The notes: generated by a model from the letters alone, not told the origin. DNA of 64,000 nucleotides from Candidatus Sulfopaludibacter sp. SbA3 (GCA_945888325.1 CAMDAC010000001.1:124001-188000); one strand, 5' to 3'; positions 19,106 to 28,977 are shown, numbered from the stretch's first letter. Numbers and translations are program-made.

Positions 19106-20364
19106 CCTGCCTCAACTTTGGAAATGTTCACGCCCGTCACCTGGTTGCGCTGGCGGCGGAGAATGTTGAACCGGTAGCCATGGAAGACGAAACTCTGCCC
19201 CGGCTCCGGAATCGTCTGCGCTTCGTGGATCACGAGGCCTGCCACGGTCACCGCCTCCTCGTCGGGCAATACCCAGCCGGTCGCCCGGTTCAGATCGCGG
19301 ATCGGCACCCAGCCATCGACATTCACCGAACCATCGACTTGCGATCGCACGCCCTGGATCTGCACATCATGCTCGTCATGGATCGCGCCGACGATCTCCT
19401 CAAGAATGTCTTCCAGCGTGATCATGCCCTGCAGCTCGCCATATTCGTCGACGACGAGCGCGAAATGCTGGCCCTTTGCCAGGAACTGGTCGAGCTGGTC
19501 CTTCACCTGCGTCGTCTCCGGCACGAACCAGGGCTTGCGCAGGATCGAGTCGAGATCGAGCTTTGATAGATCCCCGCCCATCGGCAACGCCGCGCGCAGC
19601 AGATCCTTGGCATGCAGGATGCCGATGATTTCTTCCTTCTCGCCGCGGTAGAGCGGCAGGCGCGTATGCGGGCTCGCCAGCGCCTTCATCACCAGCTGAC
19701 GCCGGTCCATGTCGGCATTCAGCATCTGGATGTTCTTGCGGTGGATCATCACGTCTTCGACCGTCAGGTCCTTGAGATCCAGCGCGCCGACGAGCCGCAG
19801 CCGGTCGCCGCTTTCCACGCCGCCTTCCATCGCGTGCAGGTCGATCGCGCCGCGGATTTCCTGCTCCGCAGAAACGGGGACCGCCGGTCCGGCAAGTCCG
19901 AACAGGGTGAGCAACATCTTCACGATGAAGCGGATCAGCTGGATGATCCACGACGCCCCGCGCACCACAATGCCGATGGGCCGGGCCACCAGCAGCGCCA
20001 GGCTGTCCGGCCGCGAGATGGCGTAGGTCTTCGGCATCACTTCCGAAAAGATCAGAACCGTGATGGTCATCACGCCGGTTGCGACGGCCAAAGCCAGACC
20101 GCCCGCCCCGAACATGTAGGTGAACAGCGACGTCGCCAGCACGGATGCCAGGATATTGACGAGGTTGTTGCCCAGCAGGATGGCGCCGATGAAGTCTTCC
20201 CGGTTGGAGAGCAGCCGGTTGACGGCGCGGGCGCGCTTGTCACCCTCCTTCTCCAGCTGGTGCATCCGCGCGCGGGACGCAGCTGTCAGCGCCGTTTCAG
20301 ACCCGGAGAAAAAGGCAGACAGGCAAAGCAGGACGAAGATGGCAATCAGGTAACCGGCAATCAT
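19102..20364 (-). CDS. CNNM/CorC (HlyC/CorC) family transporter-like protein
   Basis: Membrane protein of 420 residues: an N-terminal DUF21/CNNM domain with three or four membrane segments (SGSETALTAASRARM, IGAILLGNNLVNILASVLAT, GVMTITVLIFSEVMPKTYA), a CBS pair (DVMIHRKNIQML through VVDEYGELQGMITLEDILEEIVGAIHDEHD) and a C-terminal CorC_HlyC domain. Family members handle magnesium/cobalt efflux or resistance, and the label haemolysin is historical. The S-E-x-A-L and V-M-P-K positions that line the ion site in CNNM structures are present. It lies downstream of aroB with an 18-base gap, so it is probably the last gene of the aroK-aroB transcript. A paralogue lies at 31217-32524. Confidence 0.9.
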   Translation of the reverse strand: MIAGYLIAIFVLLCLSAFFSGSETALTAASRARMHQLEKEGDKRARAVNRLLSNREDFIGAILLGNNLVNILASVLATSLFTYMFGAGGLALAVATGVMTITVLIFSEVMPKTYAISRPDSLALLVARPIGIVVRGASWIIQLIRFIVKMLLTLFGLAGPAVPVSAEQEIRGAIDLHAMEGGVESGDRLRLVGALDLKDLTVEDVMIHRKNIQMLNADMDRRQLVMKALASPHTRLPLYRGEKEEIIGILHAKDLLRAALPMGGDLSKLDLDSILRKPWFVPETTQVKDQLDQFLAKGQHFALVVDEYGELQGMITLEDILEEIVGAIHDEHDVQIQGVRSQVDGSVNVDGWVPIRDLNRATGWVLPDEEAVTVAGLVIHEAQTIPEPGQSFVFHGYRFNILRRQRNQVTGVNISKVEAG

Positions 20365-20382
20365 GTCGGGTGGTAGGTCTCT

Positions 20383-21513
20383 CTAGGCGGTTTCAAGGAG
20401 TTCACGGGCCAGGAAGGCTTCAATGGACGCAAGATCCGCATCCGGATGAATGTAGGACGCGCCGATCCCGCGCGCGAGGATCAGCGGCACGCGTCCGCCG
20501 CGCGCCTTCTTGTCCTGCTGCATCAGTTCGGTGAGACGCGGCGCCGTGAAGCGCGTGCGGTCCCTGCCCCCGAGATCGGCCGGCAGGCCAGAAGCGCGGA
20601 TAACGTCGGCCACCCGGCGCGCATCCGCCGGCGGCGTGACACCGAGTTCGGCGCCGTACCGGAACGCGATCGCCATGCCGAGGGCCACCGCCTCGCCGTG
20701 CAGCAGGTCCGGTCCATAGCCGTTGGCGGCCTCCAGCGCATGCCCGAACGTGTGGCCGAGATTCAGAAGCTGGCGCACGCCTGTCTCGGTTTCGTCTTCC
20801 ACGACGATTGCTGCCTTCGCAGCGCAGGAGCGCGCGACGGCGTAGCGCGCAGCTTCCGGCTCCAGCGCCAGCACCTTTCGCCCGTTCGCGGCCAGCCAGT
20901 CGAAGAAGGGCGCATCATTGATCAGCCCGTATTTCAGGATCTCGGCATAGCCGGCCTTCATCTCGCGCTCCGGCAGCGTTGCCAGGAGTTCCGTATCGGC
21001 AATCACCAGCCGCGGCTGGTAGAACGCGCCGACCAGGTTCTTGCCGCGCGGCGTGTTCACGGCCGTCTTTCCGCCCACGGAGGAATCGACCTGAGCCAGC
21101 AGCGTCGTCGGCACCTGCACGAAGCCCATGCCGCGTTTCATCAGGCTGGCGGCAAGGCCGCCCATGTCGCCGATCACGCCGCCGCCGAACGCAATCAGCA
21201 CATCGCCCCGGTCGGCGCCGCCGGCCAGCAGCCAGTCGAGCACATGGCCGAGCTGCGCAAACGTCTTCGTCTGCTCGCCCGGCGGCAGGGCCAACCAGTC
21301 GAGCTTGATGCCAGCCCCGGCCACCGCTGTCTCCAGCCGCGCCTTGTGGTGGCGCATCACGGTTTCATCCGTCAGCACGAAGGCGCGTGGACGCTTTACC
21401 AGAAGCGCGAGGCGCGGACCCAGTTCCGTCAGCGCGCCATGGCCCACAAGAATGACATAGGCGCGCGCGCCGAGGTCTACCCGGACAGTTTCGAAGGAAG
21501 CGGTGGTCGTCAT
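20383..21513 (-). CDS. aroB: 3-dehydroquinate synthase
   Basis: Second enzyme of the shikimate pathway (DAHP to 3-dehydroquinate; NAD and divalent metal dependent), 376 residues. It carries the NAD-binding [12 protein letters not shown]-type stretch (here [22 protein letters not shown]), the [25 protein letters not shown] active-site loop, and the metal-binding His/Glu in [13 protein letters not shown] and [11 protein letters not shown]. The ATG overlaps the aroK stop by 4 bases, so the pair is translationally coupled. Confidence 0.96.
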   Translation of the reverse strand: MTTTASFETVRVDLGARAYVILVGHGALTELGPRLALLVKRPRAFVLTDETVMRHHKARLETAVAGAGIKLDWLALPPGEQTKTFAQLGHVLDWLLAGGADRGDVLIAFGGGVIGDMGGLAASLMKRGMGFVQVPTTLLAQVDSSVGGKTAVNTPRGKNLVGAFYQPRLVIADTELLATLPEREMKAGYAEILKYGLINDAPFFDWLAANGRKVLALEPEAARYAVARSCAAKAAIVVEDETETGVRQLLNLGHTFGHALEAANGYGPDLLHGEAVALGMAIAFRYGAELGVTPPADARRVADVIRASGLPADLGGRDRTRFTAPRLTELMQQDKKARGGRVPLILARGIGASYIHPDADLASIEAFLARELLETA

Positions 21514-22070
21514 GTCGGGGTCCAGGTCTGCAGGGCTTTCAGGATGGCGTTGACCGTATTGGTATGCGGGCCATCCTTGGACTGAACATTAAGATCAGCC
21601 TGTGAATAAAAAGGTTCACGCTCGGTCACGAGGTTTGACAGGTGCGCCTTGGCGTCGGCGCGTTTCAGCAGCGGCCGGTTGTCGCGCTTCTGCACCCGGC
21701 GCCACAAGGTCTCAAGGTCGGCGTTCAGCCAGACGGTCACCGCCTTCTCCTTCATCACCGCCCGCGTCTCGGCGTCGATGAATGCCCCGCCCCCGGTCGC
21801 CAGTACGTGTGGCGGCAGGTCCAGCAGGCGTTTCAGCACCTGCTTCTCCCCGCGCCGGAAGTCCGCTTCGCCGTGCAGCGCAAAGATGTCCGAGATCGAC
21901 AGGCCGGCCGCCTTCTCGATTTCCGTGTCGCTGTCATAGAATTCCCGGCCGAGCTTTTCGGCCAGGCGGCGCCCGACAGTCGACTTTCCGGCGCCCATCA
22001 GACCCACAAGTGCGATCGTACGCCCCGCGAAAGGAGGCGTCAGGCTCGAAGGGTCACTGTCGTCCGGCAT
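21510..22070 (-). CDS. aroK: Shikimate kinase
   Basis: Phosphorylates shikimate with ATP. 186 residues from the ATG at 22070. The P-loop [15 protein letters not shown], the shikimate-binding [30 protein letters not shown] (Asp and Arg) and [15 protein letters not shown] are all present, as is the lid region [20 protein letters not shown]. An ATG 99 bases further upstream is in frame, but the intervening residues are Arg-rich and unlike the family. First gene of the aroK-aroB pair, with the corC-like gene downstream. Confidence 0.95.
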   Translation of the reverse strand: MPDDSDPSSLTPPFAGRTIALVGLMGAGKSTVGRRLAEKLGREFYDSDTEIEKAAGLSISDIFALHGEADFRRGEKQVLKRLLDLPPHVLATGGGAFIDAETRAVMKEKAVTVWLNADLETLWRRVQKRDNRPLLKRADAKAHLSNLVTEREPFYSQADLNVQSKDGPHTNTVNAILKALQTWTPT

Positions 22071-22175
22071 GCTCTCTCTTACCCGGCGTTGCGCGCCTTT
22101 TACAGACCTGCCACATAGACGGCGCATTCGGGCGGCAGGATTCGCCCGGAAAACCAGCTTTCGGGGCAAAAATCC

Positions 22176-22310
22176 ATGCGTAAATTCCTGATCGGCTTCG
22201 TCGTCCTCGCTGTGGCGATCGTTGGCGGCATGTGGTGGCTCGGCCAGCAGGCCGCTAGCAACCCGCCCCCGGACGGCGAAACCCGGATTGCCGTCGAAGG
22301 CGTATTCTAG
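22176..22310 (+). CDS. Small single-pass membrane protein (hypothetical, 44 aa)
   Basis: A short open frame divergent from aroK. It encodes a basic start (MRK), one hydrophobic helix (FLIGFVVLAVAIVGGMWWLG) and a Pro/Asp/Glu-rich tail ending RIAVEGVF. This is typical of a real inner-membrane peptide. A GGGG stretch (22162-22165) lies about ten bases before the ATG. I do not recognise a family. It could be mistaken for a spurious ORF, but the signal-anchor layout and gap-filling position between aroK and xerD support it. Confidence 0.6.
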   Translation: MRKFLIGFVVLAVAIVGGMWWLGQQAASNPPPDGETRIAVEGVF

Positions 22311-22361
22311 CCCGATCTGGCGGTTACGCGGCCTTAAGCCTGGGGGCCTAGCCTCCCGGGC

Positions 22362-23258
22362 ATGTCAGACAAACACCGCATCGGCGCCTTCCTCGAAATG
22401 ATGTCCGCCGAGCGCGGGGCGAGCCCCAATACGCTCGACGCCTATGGCCGCGACCTGCTGGACGCCTCCGAATTCTGCAGCGGGCGCCTGACGCGGGCAA
22501 AGCCCGCCGAACTCAGCGCCTGGGTCACGGACCTGGCCGAACGCGGCCTCGCCCCCGCCTCTCAGGCCCGCAAGCTGTCGGCGCTGCGCCGGTTCTTCCG
22601 TTTCCTGTTCGAGGAAGGCGACCGCAAGGACGATCCCACCTCCCGGCTCGACGGCCCCTCGCCCGCGCGAGACATCCCGGATGTTCTCAGCCGCGAGGAA
22701 ATGAAGGCGCTGATCTTCGCCTGCGGAAACGACACGCGGCTCAAATGCCTGGTCGAACTGCTCTACGGGGCGGGCCTGCGCGCTTCGGAACTGGTTTCGC
22801 TGACTCTGGGCAGCCTGCCCCGCCGCAAAGGCGCGCGCTGGGTCACCAGCGACATCATCATCCGCGGCAAGGGCGGCAAGGAACGCCTCTGCCCGCTCGG
22901 CCGCCCGGCGCTGCAGGCGCTGTCGGACTGGCTGGAAGAGCGCACCGATCCGGACGTCAAAACCCGCGCCGAAGATTTCGTCTTCCCCTCACGCGGCGCC
23001 AGCGGCCACCTGACGCGCCGCCGCCTCGGCCAGCTGCTGGAAGGCATCGCCGCCGACGCCGGCCTGGACCCCGCCCGCGTCCACCCGCACGCCTTGCGCC
23101 ACGCCTACGCGACGCACCTGCTGCAGGGCGGCGCCGACCTGCGCGCCGTGCAGATGCTGCTCGGCCATGCCGATATCGCGACGACGCAGATCTACACCCA
23201 CGTCCTCACCGATGAATTGCAGGAATTGCTGGAAACCGCCCATCCGATGGCGAACTAA
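22362..23258 (+). CDS. xerD: Site-specific tyrosine recombinase XerD
   Basis: Chromosome-dimer resolvase subunit, 298 residues, acting with XerC at dif. The SAM-like N-terminal DNA-binding domain (FLEMMSAERGASPNTLDAYGRDL) is followed by the catalytic domain with all residues visible: Arg in GAGLRASELVSL, Lys in IRGKGGKERLCPLG, HxLR in HPHALRHAYATHLLQGGADL, His in LLGHADIATTQ and the Tyr nucleophile in IYTHV. XerD rather than XerC is judged from the start and the aroK/aroB neighbourhood common in alphaproteobacteria, so the paralogue call is a little less certain than the family. Confidence 0.93.
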   Translation: MSDKHRIGAFLEMMSAERGASPNTLDAYGRDLLDASEFCSGRLTRAKPAELSAWVTDLAERGLAPASQARKLSALRRFFRFLFEEGDRKDDPTSRLDGPSPARDIPDVLSREEMKALIFACGNDTRLKCLVELLYGAGLRASELVSLTLGSLPRRKGARWVTSDIIIRGKGGKERLCPLGRPALQALSDWLEERTDPDVKTRAEDFVFPSRGASGHLTRRRLGQLLEGIAADAGLDPARVHPHALRHAYATHLLQGGADLRAVQMLLGHADIATTQIYTHVLTDELQELLETAHPMAN

Positions 23259-23265
23259 ACGCGCC

Positions 23266-23439
23266 TCAGGCGAGGGTTTCGCCGCCCCGCGTATTGACCC
23301 AGAAGGCGTGGATCACGCCCGGCAGCCAACCGATCAGAGTCAGCACCAGGTTGATCAGGAATTGCACGCCAATCCCCTGCTTCAGCGCCACAGCAACCGG
23401 CGGCAGGAAAATCGTCAGCAAAATCATCAGAAGCGACAT
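23266..23439 (-). CDS. Pmp3/YqaE-family small membrane protein
   Basis: A 57-residue protein with two hydrophobic helices (LLMILLTIFLPPVAVALKQG and FLINLVLTLIGWLPGVIHAFW). The PPVAV and LxGWxPGxIHAxWV patterns identify the Pmp3 (UPF0057) family. These proteins affect membrane potential and salt tolerance in yeast; the bacterial role is poorly known. The ATG at 23439 has an AAAGGTG site; an earlier in-frame start at 23487 would add a charged extension not found in the family. It ends 7 bases from the convergent xerD stop. Confidence 0.88.
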   Translation of the reverse strand: MSLLMILLTIFLPPVAVALKQGIGVQFLINLVLTLIGWLPGVIHAFWVNTRGGETLA

Positions 23440-23566
23440 GGAAACACCTTTGCTTTGTTCAGCGCTATCAACGCCCGGGCGCGGCAAATGTTCCTCCGTC
23501 GCCGCCGTATTTGACGCGCTGCAACACCGGCCCTAATCCTCTGCACGAAAACCTCAGGGGCTCCGA

Positions 23567-24622
23567 ATGTCACAAAAAACACCGCGCAACTTCTTCAAGC
23601 CCCTGTCGATCGGCGCGCCGGAGCCGCTGCGCGACCTGCCCGTCCGCCTGGAGCGGATGATCCATTTCGTGCCGCCGCACCTCGACAAGGTCCGCGCCAA
23701 GGTGGCCGAGATGGCCCCCACCGTGGACGTCATCCTCGCCAACCTCGAAGACGCGATCCCTGCCGATGCCAAGGACGCCGCCCGCGCCGGCGCGGTCGAG
23801 ATGGCCAACATGTATGACTGGCAGGGCAAGGGCACCGGTTTCTGGAGCCGCGTGAACTGCCTGAACTCGCCCTGGTTCCAGCAGGACGTGTCAGACCTCG
23901 TCCTCAAGGCCGGCCACCAGCTGGACGTCATCATGCTGCCGAAGGTCGAAGGCCCGTGGGACATCCACTTCGCCGACCAGTATGTCGCCCAGCTCGAAGC
24001 GAAGGCCGGCCTGAAACGCCCGATCCTCTTCCACGCCATCCTCGAGACCGCCGAAGGCATGGCCCGTGTCGAGGAGATCGCCCTCGCCTCCCCCCGCATG
24101 CAGGGCATCTCGCTTGGCCCGGCTGACCTCGCCGCAAACCGCAAGATGAAAACCACCCGCGTCGGCGGCGGCCACCCCTTCTACCGCGTGATCGATGATC
24201 CGAACACGGACGGCGCCCCGCGCGCCAGCGTCCAGCAGGACCCCTGGCACTATACCATCGCCCGCATGGTCGACGCCTGCCGCATGGCCGGCATCAACGC
24301 CTTCTACGGCCCGTTCGGCGACATTGCCGACTCTGAGGCCTGCGAGCAGCAGTTCCGCAACGCCTTCCTGCTCGGCTGCTCCGGCACCTGGTCGCTCCAC
24401 CCCTCGCAAATCGCCATCGCCAAGCGCGTCTTCTCTCCGGACCCGGACGAAGTGAAGTTCGCCCGCAAGATCCTCGCCGCCATGCCGGACGGCACCGGCG
24501 TCGCCATGATCGACGGCAAGATGCAGGACGACGCCACCTGGAAACAGGCAAAAGTCATCTCCGACCTCGCCGACCTCGTCGCCACCCGCGACCCGGACCT
24601 CGCAGCGGCGTATGCAGGGTAA
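23567..24622 (+). CDS. HpcH/HpaI aldolase / citrate-lyase-beta (CitE-like) family protein
   Basis: A TIM-barrel CoA-ester lyase or aldolase of 351 residues. Core residues are seen in [22 protein letters not shown] (Glu/Asp metal and CoA region), [67 protein letters not shown] (catalytic Glu and Asp), and [22 protein letters not shown]. It is longer than CitE (about 290) and resembles malyl-CoA-lyase relatives. The exact substrate (malyl-CoA, beta-methylmalyl-CoA, citramalyl-CoA) cannot be decided. The next gene starts 8 bases after its stop, so they are likely cotranscribed. Confidence 0.85.
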   Translation: MSQKTPRNFFKPLSIGAPEPLRDLPVRLERMIHFVPPHLDKVRAKVAEMAPTVDVILANLEDAIPADAKDAARAGAVEMANMYDWQGKGTGFWSRVNCLNSPWFQQDVSDLVLKAGHQLDVIMLPKVEGPWDIHFADQYVAQLEAKAGLKRPILFHAILETAEGMARVEEIALASPRMQGISLGPADLAANRKMKTTRVGGGHPFYRVIDDPNTDGAPRASVQQDPWHYTIARMVDACRMAGINAFYGPFGDIADSEACEQQFRNAFLLGCSGTWSLHPSQIAIAKRVFSPDPDEVKFARKILAAMPDGTGVAMIDGKMQDDATWKQAKVISDLADLVATRDPDLAAAYAG

Positions 24623-24630
24623 CGGACGCG

Positions 24631-25374
24631 ATGGACCCGGCCGTTAAAGCCCTTCTTGCCGAACTGACGCCGAGCCCGATCAGCGCGGCGCCCGGACAGA
24701 ACATGCTGCCGCCGAACGCCCGGCGCGATGTCGGCGACACGCCGCTCTGGCGCGCGCATCCCGGCCCCGCGACATTGTTCGTACACGGCTGGAATGATAC
24801 TCACCGGATCTGGCGTCAGTATGCGCAGGATTTCATCTCCAACACCCGGCCTGTCCTGCTGATGGACCTGCCCGCCCACGGCGCGTCGAAGGCCGCCGAC
24901 TTCAGCGGCGCGGCCGCCGGCAAGGCCGTGTTCGATGTCTGCGCGGCCGAAGCGCCCATAGATGCTATCATCGCGCATTCGTTCGGCTGCATCGCCGCCG
25001 CCAACGCGCTGAAGGCCGGCGCCAAGGCAGACTATGTCGTGCTGATCGCCCCGCCCGTGCTCGGTTGGGCGGAAGCCAAGCGCCGCGAAGGCGCCGATCC
25101 TGCGGCGCTGGACAAGGCGCTGGAATTTGTCCGCGCCGCCGGCGGCGGCGAACTCGCCCCCTTCGATTTCGCGGGCGCGCTCGCCGGCTACACCGGCAAG
25201 CTCCTCTTTATCGGCTCCGGCGCCGACATCGGCTGCCCGCTGGATGAAATCACCGCCGTCGCGGCGAAACTTCCGGGCGCCCAAGTCCACGGCGTTGAAG
25301 ACCTCGACCACCGCGAACTCTGCCTCGACCGGGACGTCTTCGAGAAAATCATCGCCTTTCTCGGCTACACATGA
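24631..25374 (+). CDS. Alpha/beta hydrolase
   Basis: A 247-residue hydrolase fold: VHGWNDTHRIWRQYAQDF with the oxyanion HGW, MDLPAHGASKAADF, the nucleophile elbow IIAHSFGCIAAANALKAG (Ser at about 112), and a late His in EDLDHRELCLDRDVF. No signal peptide. Directly downstream of the CitE-like gene, it might act as a thioesterase or esterase in the same pathway; that is inference from position only. Confidence 0.82.
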   Translation: MDPAVKALLAELTPSPISAAPGQNMLPPNARRDVGDTPLWRAHPGPATLFVHGWNDTHRIWRQYAQDFISNTRPVLLMDLPAHGASKAADFSGAAAGKAVFDVCAAEAPIDAIIAHSFGCIAAANALKAGAKADYVVLIAPPVLGWAEAKRREGADPAALDKALEFVRAAGGGELAPFDFAGALAGYTGKLLFIGSGADIGCPLDEITAVAAKLPGAQVHGVEDLDHRELCLDRDVFEKIIAFLGYT

Positions 25375-25429
25375 GCGTGTTGCAGCCCGGCCCCTCCGAG
25401 CCTAATCTCCCGCGCGGGAGGACCACAGA

Positions 25430-25858
25430 ATGGCAAAACACCTGATCCCCGCAACCGGCCACAGCCCGAACCTGCAGCGCTGGTTCGACTGGATGGCGCA
25501 CGACCATTCTCCCGCGGGCCTCGCGCCCCTGCTGGCCGACGAGGTCGTCTTCAAGAGCCCCGTGGTCCACACGCCGCAGGTCGGCAAGCCCATCACCATG
25601 GGCTACCTGCTCGCCGCCGGCGAGACGCTCGGCAATGACAGCTTCCGCTACACCCGCGTCTTCGATTGCGGAGACCGCGCCGTCCTCGAATTCGAAACCG
25701 AAATGGACGGCATCGCCGTCAATGGCGTCGACATGATCGCGTGGAACGGCGATGGTCAGATCACGGACTTCAAGGTGATGGTCCGTCCCCTGAAGGCCAT
25801 CAACGCCGTGCACGCCGCCATGGGCGCGATGCTTGCCAAGATGAAAGCCGGCGCGTGA
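25430..25858 (+). CDS. NTF2-like (SnoaL-type) protein
   Basis: A small alpha+beta barrel protein of 142 residues with the NTF2 pattern: N-terminal helix, ADEVVFKSPVVHTPQVGKPITMGYL, FRYTRVFDCGDRAVLEFETEMDGIAVNGVDMIAWNGDGQITDFKVMVRPLKAI. The final motif is typical of SnoaL-like domains, which serve as isomerases, cyclases or ligand binders. The ATG follows GGGAGGA. Its TGA overlaps the GTG start of the next gene, so the two are translationally coupled. Confidence 0.82.
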   Translation: MAKHLIPATGHSPNLQRWFDWMAHDHSPAGLAPLLADEVVFKSPVVHTPQVGKPITMGYLLAAGETLGNDSFRYTRVFDCGDRAVLEFETEMDGIAVNGVDMIAWNGDGQITDFKVMVRPLKAINAVHAAMGAMLAKMKAGA

Positions 25859-26373
25859 AGGCCCCTGTCATCGAAACAGCGCGCCTGCGTTTGCGCGGCG
25901 CCGAGCCCACCGACCTCGACGCAGCCGCCGCCGTCTGGGCCGATGAAGATGTCGTCCGCTTCATCGGCGGCAAGCCGCGCGGACGCCAGGATGTCTGGTT
26001 TGCGTTGCTGCGCTCGGCCGGCCTCTGGGTGTTCAAGGGCTATGGCTACTGGGTCGTCACCGACCGCCAGACCGGCGAGTTCCTGGGCGAAGCGGGCTTC
26101 TCCGATTTCCAGCGCGGCCTTCCCGCTGACTTGGTGCCCGGCCCCGAAGCCGGCTGGGCCTTTGGCCGCGCCGCCTGGGGCCGCGGCATCGCCACGGAAG
26201 CGATGACCGCCGCGCACCAATGGCTGGATTCGAACTGCCCGGGCGTCAGCTCCTGCGTGATCGAGCCCGCCAATACGAACTCGGTCCGCGTCGCCGAAAA
26301 ACTGGGTTACCGGAAATCCGGCGAGACGCTGCTCGGCGGCGTCCCTGTCGGCACCTACCGGCGCGGCGCCTGA
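25855..26373 (+). CDS. GNAT-family N-acetyltransferase (RimJ/RimL type)
   Basis: Acetyl-CoA-dependent transferase of 172 residues. It starts with IETARLRLRGAEPTDLDAAAAVW, the common RimJ-like opening, and continues with YWVVTDRQTGEFLGEAGFSDFQRG, GWAFGRAAWGRGIATEAMTAAHQW (acetyl-CoA pyrophosphate loop) and PANTNSVRVAEKLGYRKSGE. I place the start at the GTG (25855-25857), which overlaps the upstream stop as GTGA; an open frame extends further upstream but only through the SnoaL gene. The acceptor substrate is unknown. It overlaps the convergent EAL gene by 19 bases at the 3' end. Confidence 0.85.
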   Translation: MKAPVIETARLRLRGAEPTDLDAAAAVWADEDVVRFIGGKPRGRQDVWFALLRSAGLWVFKGYGYWVVTDRQTGEFLGEAGFSDFQRGLPADLVPGPEAGWAFGRAAWGRGIATEAMTAAHQWLDSNCPGVSSCVIEPANTNSVRVAEKLGYRKSGETLLGGVPVGTYRRGA

Positions 26374-28127
26374 CGTTCCTGCACGTCGTTCTGCTGCTCG
26401 TTCACCTGCCCCGGGCGCCAGGCGCGCAGGAAATCGAAGAAGGCCGTTTCCGGCAAGCCGGGTGAATACAGGAAGCCCTGCGCCATAGTGCAGCCGCGCC
26501 GCCGCAGGAACTCTGCCTGCCGCGTCGTCTCCACGCCTTCGGCCACGGTCTTCAGGCCCAGCGTCTCGGCCATCGCGAGGATCATCTCGACAATCGCCGG
26601 CGCCTGCCGGTCCGTCTCCAGCGCCGAGACGAACTGCCGGTCGATCTTGAACACGTCGAAGGGCAGCTGCGTCAGCGTCGCCAGGTTCGAATGGCCGGTG
26701 CCGAAATCGTCGATCGCGAGCTTGGTGCCCATCGCCCGCAGCGGCGAGATGAATTCCGCCACGCGCGCGGGATCGGACACCGCCATGCTCTCGGTGATCT
26801 CCAGCTCCAGCCGGTTGGGATGCAGGCCCGTCCGGCGCAACACCGCCATGATCGCGTCGGTCAGGTCGTGACGCTGGAACTGGCTGGGCGAGACGTTGAC
26901 GGCCACCGTCAGGTCATAGCCTTCCAGCTGCCAGCTGCGCGCCGCCTCGCACGCCGCCTCGAGAATCTGCATGCCAATCGCGTCGATCAGGCCCGCCTGC
27001 TCCGCCACCGGAATGAACGTCGCCGGCGAGATCAGCTTGCCGTTCGGCCGGCGCCAGCGCGCCAGTGCCTCGGCGCCCACGATCCGGCCCGTCTGGAAGT
27101 CGATCTTCGGCTGGAAGACCGCCTTGAATTCCTTGTTCGCCACCGCGTCGCGCAGCTCCGCCTCGAAGCGGTAGCGCCCTTGCACGATCCGCGTCAGGCG
27201 CGGCGTGAAGAAACGGAAACCGGACTGCGCCTCCGAACGCACCAGCCGCACCGCCAGCTTGGCGTTCTGCATCAGCTTCGCGAAGGATTCGGCGTCTTCC
27301 GGCGCCATCACGATACCGCCCGAGATCGACATGGTGATCTGCCGCGTCGGCAATTCGAAAGGTTCGGCAAACGCGGCGCGGATCGCCCGCGCAATCGAGA
27401 TCACATGGTCGCGGTTGATGGCGCACGGCAGGTAAAGCACGAACTTGTCGGCCGAGAGCGCCGACAGCATGCTGCCGCGCAGCGCGATCGCCGCCGGATC
27501 CCCGAGATCGGACAAGGCCCGCGTCAACCGCTTCGCTGCGGCATCGATCAGCGCGTCACTGTTGGTTGTGCCGACTTGCTCGAGCAGCTGGCCGAAACGG
27601 TCGATGTCCAGCAACAGGAACGCCGCCGGATACTCGAAGCTCGCTTCCGGGAGTGTCGCGTTGACGTGCCGCTCCAGCGCAATCGCGTTCGGCAATCCGG
27701 TGCGCGAATCCTTGTAGGCAATCTGGCGTAGCGTTTCGTTTTCGCGCCGCAGCTTGCGTACCGTCCGCGTCGTCGCCACGCGCAGGCGGCGAAGCTCCGG
27801 GAACTGCATGTCCTCAAGCTCGGCCTCGGCATCCACCCGGCTGGTGGTCATGTAAGCGGTAAAGCGTTCGAACACCGCCTGGAGGGGCTTTGCGCAAAAG
27901 TACGTCCCCACGCCCGAGATGGTCAGGCAAGCGACCAGCATGACGAGCAGCACCGGCGCCGGCATCACGAAACCTAACGGCGCGCCCAGCACGATCATCC
28001 GGTAAGCGATGGAGATCGCGATCACGGCGAGGTACAGGAGAATGGACAAAAGCCCGGCGGTAATCCCGGCGAAAACCGGAATGGATACTCTGCCCGTCAA
28101 CCGGCCGATGACCGACGAATGCTTCAC
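26355..28127 (-). CDS. Membrane-anchored GGDEF-EAL protein, likely c-di-GMP phosphodiesterase
   Basis: A 590-residue signalling protein. Two membrane helices (residues about 15-75) are followed by a linker with a predicted coiled coil (VATTRTVRKLRRENETLRQIA), a GGDEF domain and an EAL domain. The GGDEF signature is degenerate: SADKF stands where GGDEF is expected (LSALSADKFVLYLPC), so cyclase activity is unlikely. The EAL domain keeps EALARWRRP (near 348), the NVSPSQF Asn, ELEITES and DDFGTGHSNL (near 473), FKIDRQFV and the VAEGVET end, so it should hydrolyse c-di-GMP. This overall layout resembles TipF-like alphaproteobacterial proteins, but I do not assign that name. Confidence 0.87.
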   Translation of the reverse strand: MKHSSVIGRLTGRVSIPVFAGITAGLLSILLYLAVIAISIAYRMIVLGAPLGFVMPAPVLLVMLVACLTISGVGTYFCAKPLQAVFERFTAYMTTSRVDAEAELEDMQFPELRRLRVATTRTVRKLRRENETLRQIAYKDSRTGLPNAIALERHVNATLPEASFEYPAAFLLLDIDRFGQLLEQVGTTNSDALIDAAAKRLTRALSDLGDPAAIALRGSMLSALSADKFVLYLPCAINRDHVISIARAIRAAFAEPFELPTRQITMSISGGIVMAPEDAESFAKLMQNAKLAVRLVRSEAQSGFRFFTPRLTRIVQGRYRFEAELRDAVANKEFKAVFQPKIDFQTGRIVGAEALARWRRPNGKLISPATFIPVAEQAGLIDAIGMQILEAACEAARSWQLEGYDLTVAVNVSPSQFQRHDLTDAIMAVLRRTGLHPNRLELEITESMAVSDPARVAEFISPLRAMGTKLAIDDFGTGHSNLATLTQLPFDVFKIDRQFVSALETDRQAPAIVEMILAMAETLGLKTVAEGVETTRQAEFLRRRGCTMAQGFLYSPGLPETAFFDFLRAWRPGQVNEQQNDVQERQAPRR

Positions 28128-28247
28128 ACTAGGGCGGCTCCAGTCCCCCGATTCGAAATCTGTTGAGCAAACTGCCCCGTAGATGTTTAGGAATCAGTGA
28201 AGATCATGCGCTAGCTGTAATGTTCACGAAGGACTATATGCCCGCTC

Positions 28248-28844
28248 ATGACCCAGAACCGCACCGCCACGATCGCCCGAAAGACCAAGGAAACCGACAT
28301 TTCGGTAACCGTTAACCTTGATGGCACCGGCAAGTCCGACATCGACACCGGCATCGGTTTCTTCGACCACATGCTCGACAGCCTGTCCCGGCACTCGCTG
28401 ATTGACCTTACGGTACGCTGCAAGGGCGACCTGCACATCGATTTCCACCACTCGGTGGAAGACACCGGCATCGTCATCGGCGAGGCCATTGCCAAGGCGC
28501 TCGGCGATTTCGGCGGCATCAACCGCTTTGGCCATGCCTACATCCCGATGGACGAGACGCTGACGCGCGCCTCGGTGGACCTCTGCAAGCGGCCCTACCT
28601 GATCTGGAAGGTTGATTTCCGGCGCGACAAGCTCGGCGAGATGGACACCGAACTCTTCAAGGAGTTTTTCCACGCCCTGGCCGGCAATGGCGGCATGTGC
28701 CTGCACATCGAGAACCTCTACGGCGAGAACAACCACCACATCGCCGAAAGCTGCTTCAAGGCCACCGCGCGCGCCCTGCGCACCGCGATCACCGTCGACC
28801 CCCGCCTTGGCGGCAAGCCTGCCAGCACCAAGGGTAGCCTGTAG
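28248..28844 (+). CDS. hisB: Imidazoleglycerol-phosphate dehydratase
   Basis: Sixth step of histidine synthesis (IGP to imidazole-acetol phosphate), 198 residues, a monofunctional HisB without the phosphatase domain. The manganese-binding His/Glu motifs are clear: [36 protein letters not shown], and [28 protein letters not shown]. It lies about 3.8 kb upstream of hisH on the same strand, with unrelated genes between, so the usual hisB-hisH spacing is broken here. Confidence 0.96.
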   Translation: MTQNRTATIARKTKETDISVTVNLDGTGKSDIDTGIGFFDHMLDSLSRHSLIDLTVRCKGDLHIDFHHSVEDTGIVIGEAIAKALGDFGGINRFGHAYIPMDETLTRASVDLCKRPYLIWKVDFRRDKLGEMDTELFKEFFHALAGNGGMCLHIENLYGENNHHIAESCFKATARALRTAITVDPRLGGKPASTKGSL

Positions 28845-28977
28845 CTTCCATCTGCCCAGTCGCCTGCCGGCTCATCCGTGAGCGGAGGGCCAGCCTTCGG
28901 CCAGACGCCGGAACCATCTTTTGCCTGCCGGGTTGTCCTTCCGTAGGAACGGAAAGTGACAAACGCGAGTTAAAGCC

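Noticed and set aside
22362-23258. Integrase of a mobile island
   Set aside because: Motifs and the shikimate-gene context fit the housekeeping XerD; no flanking repeats or cargo genes are seen.
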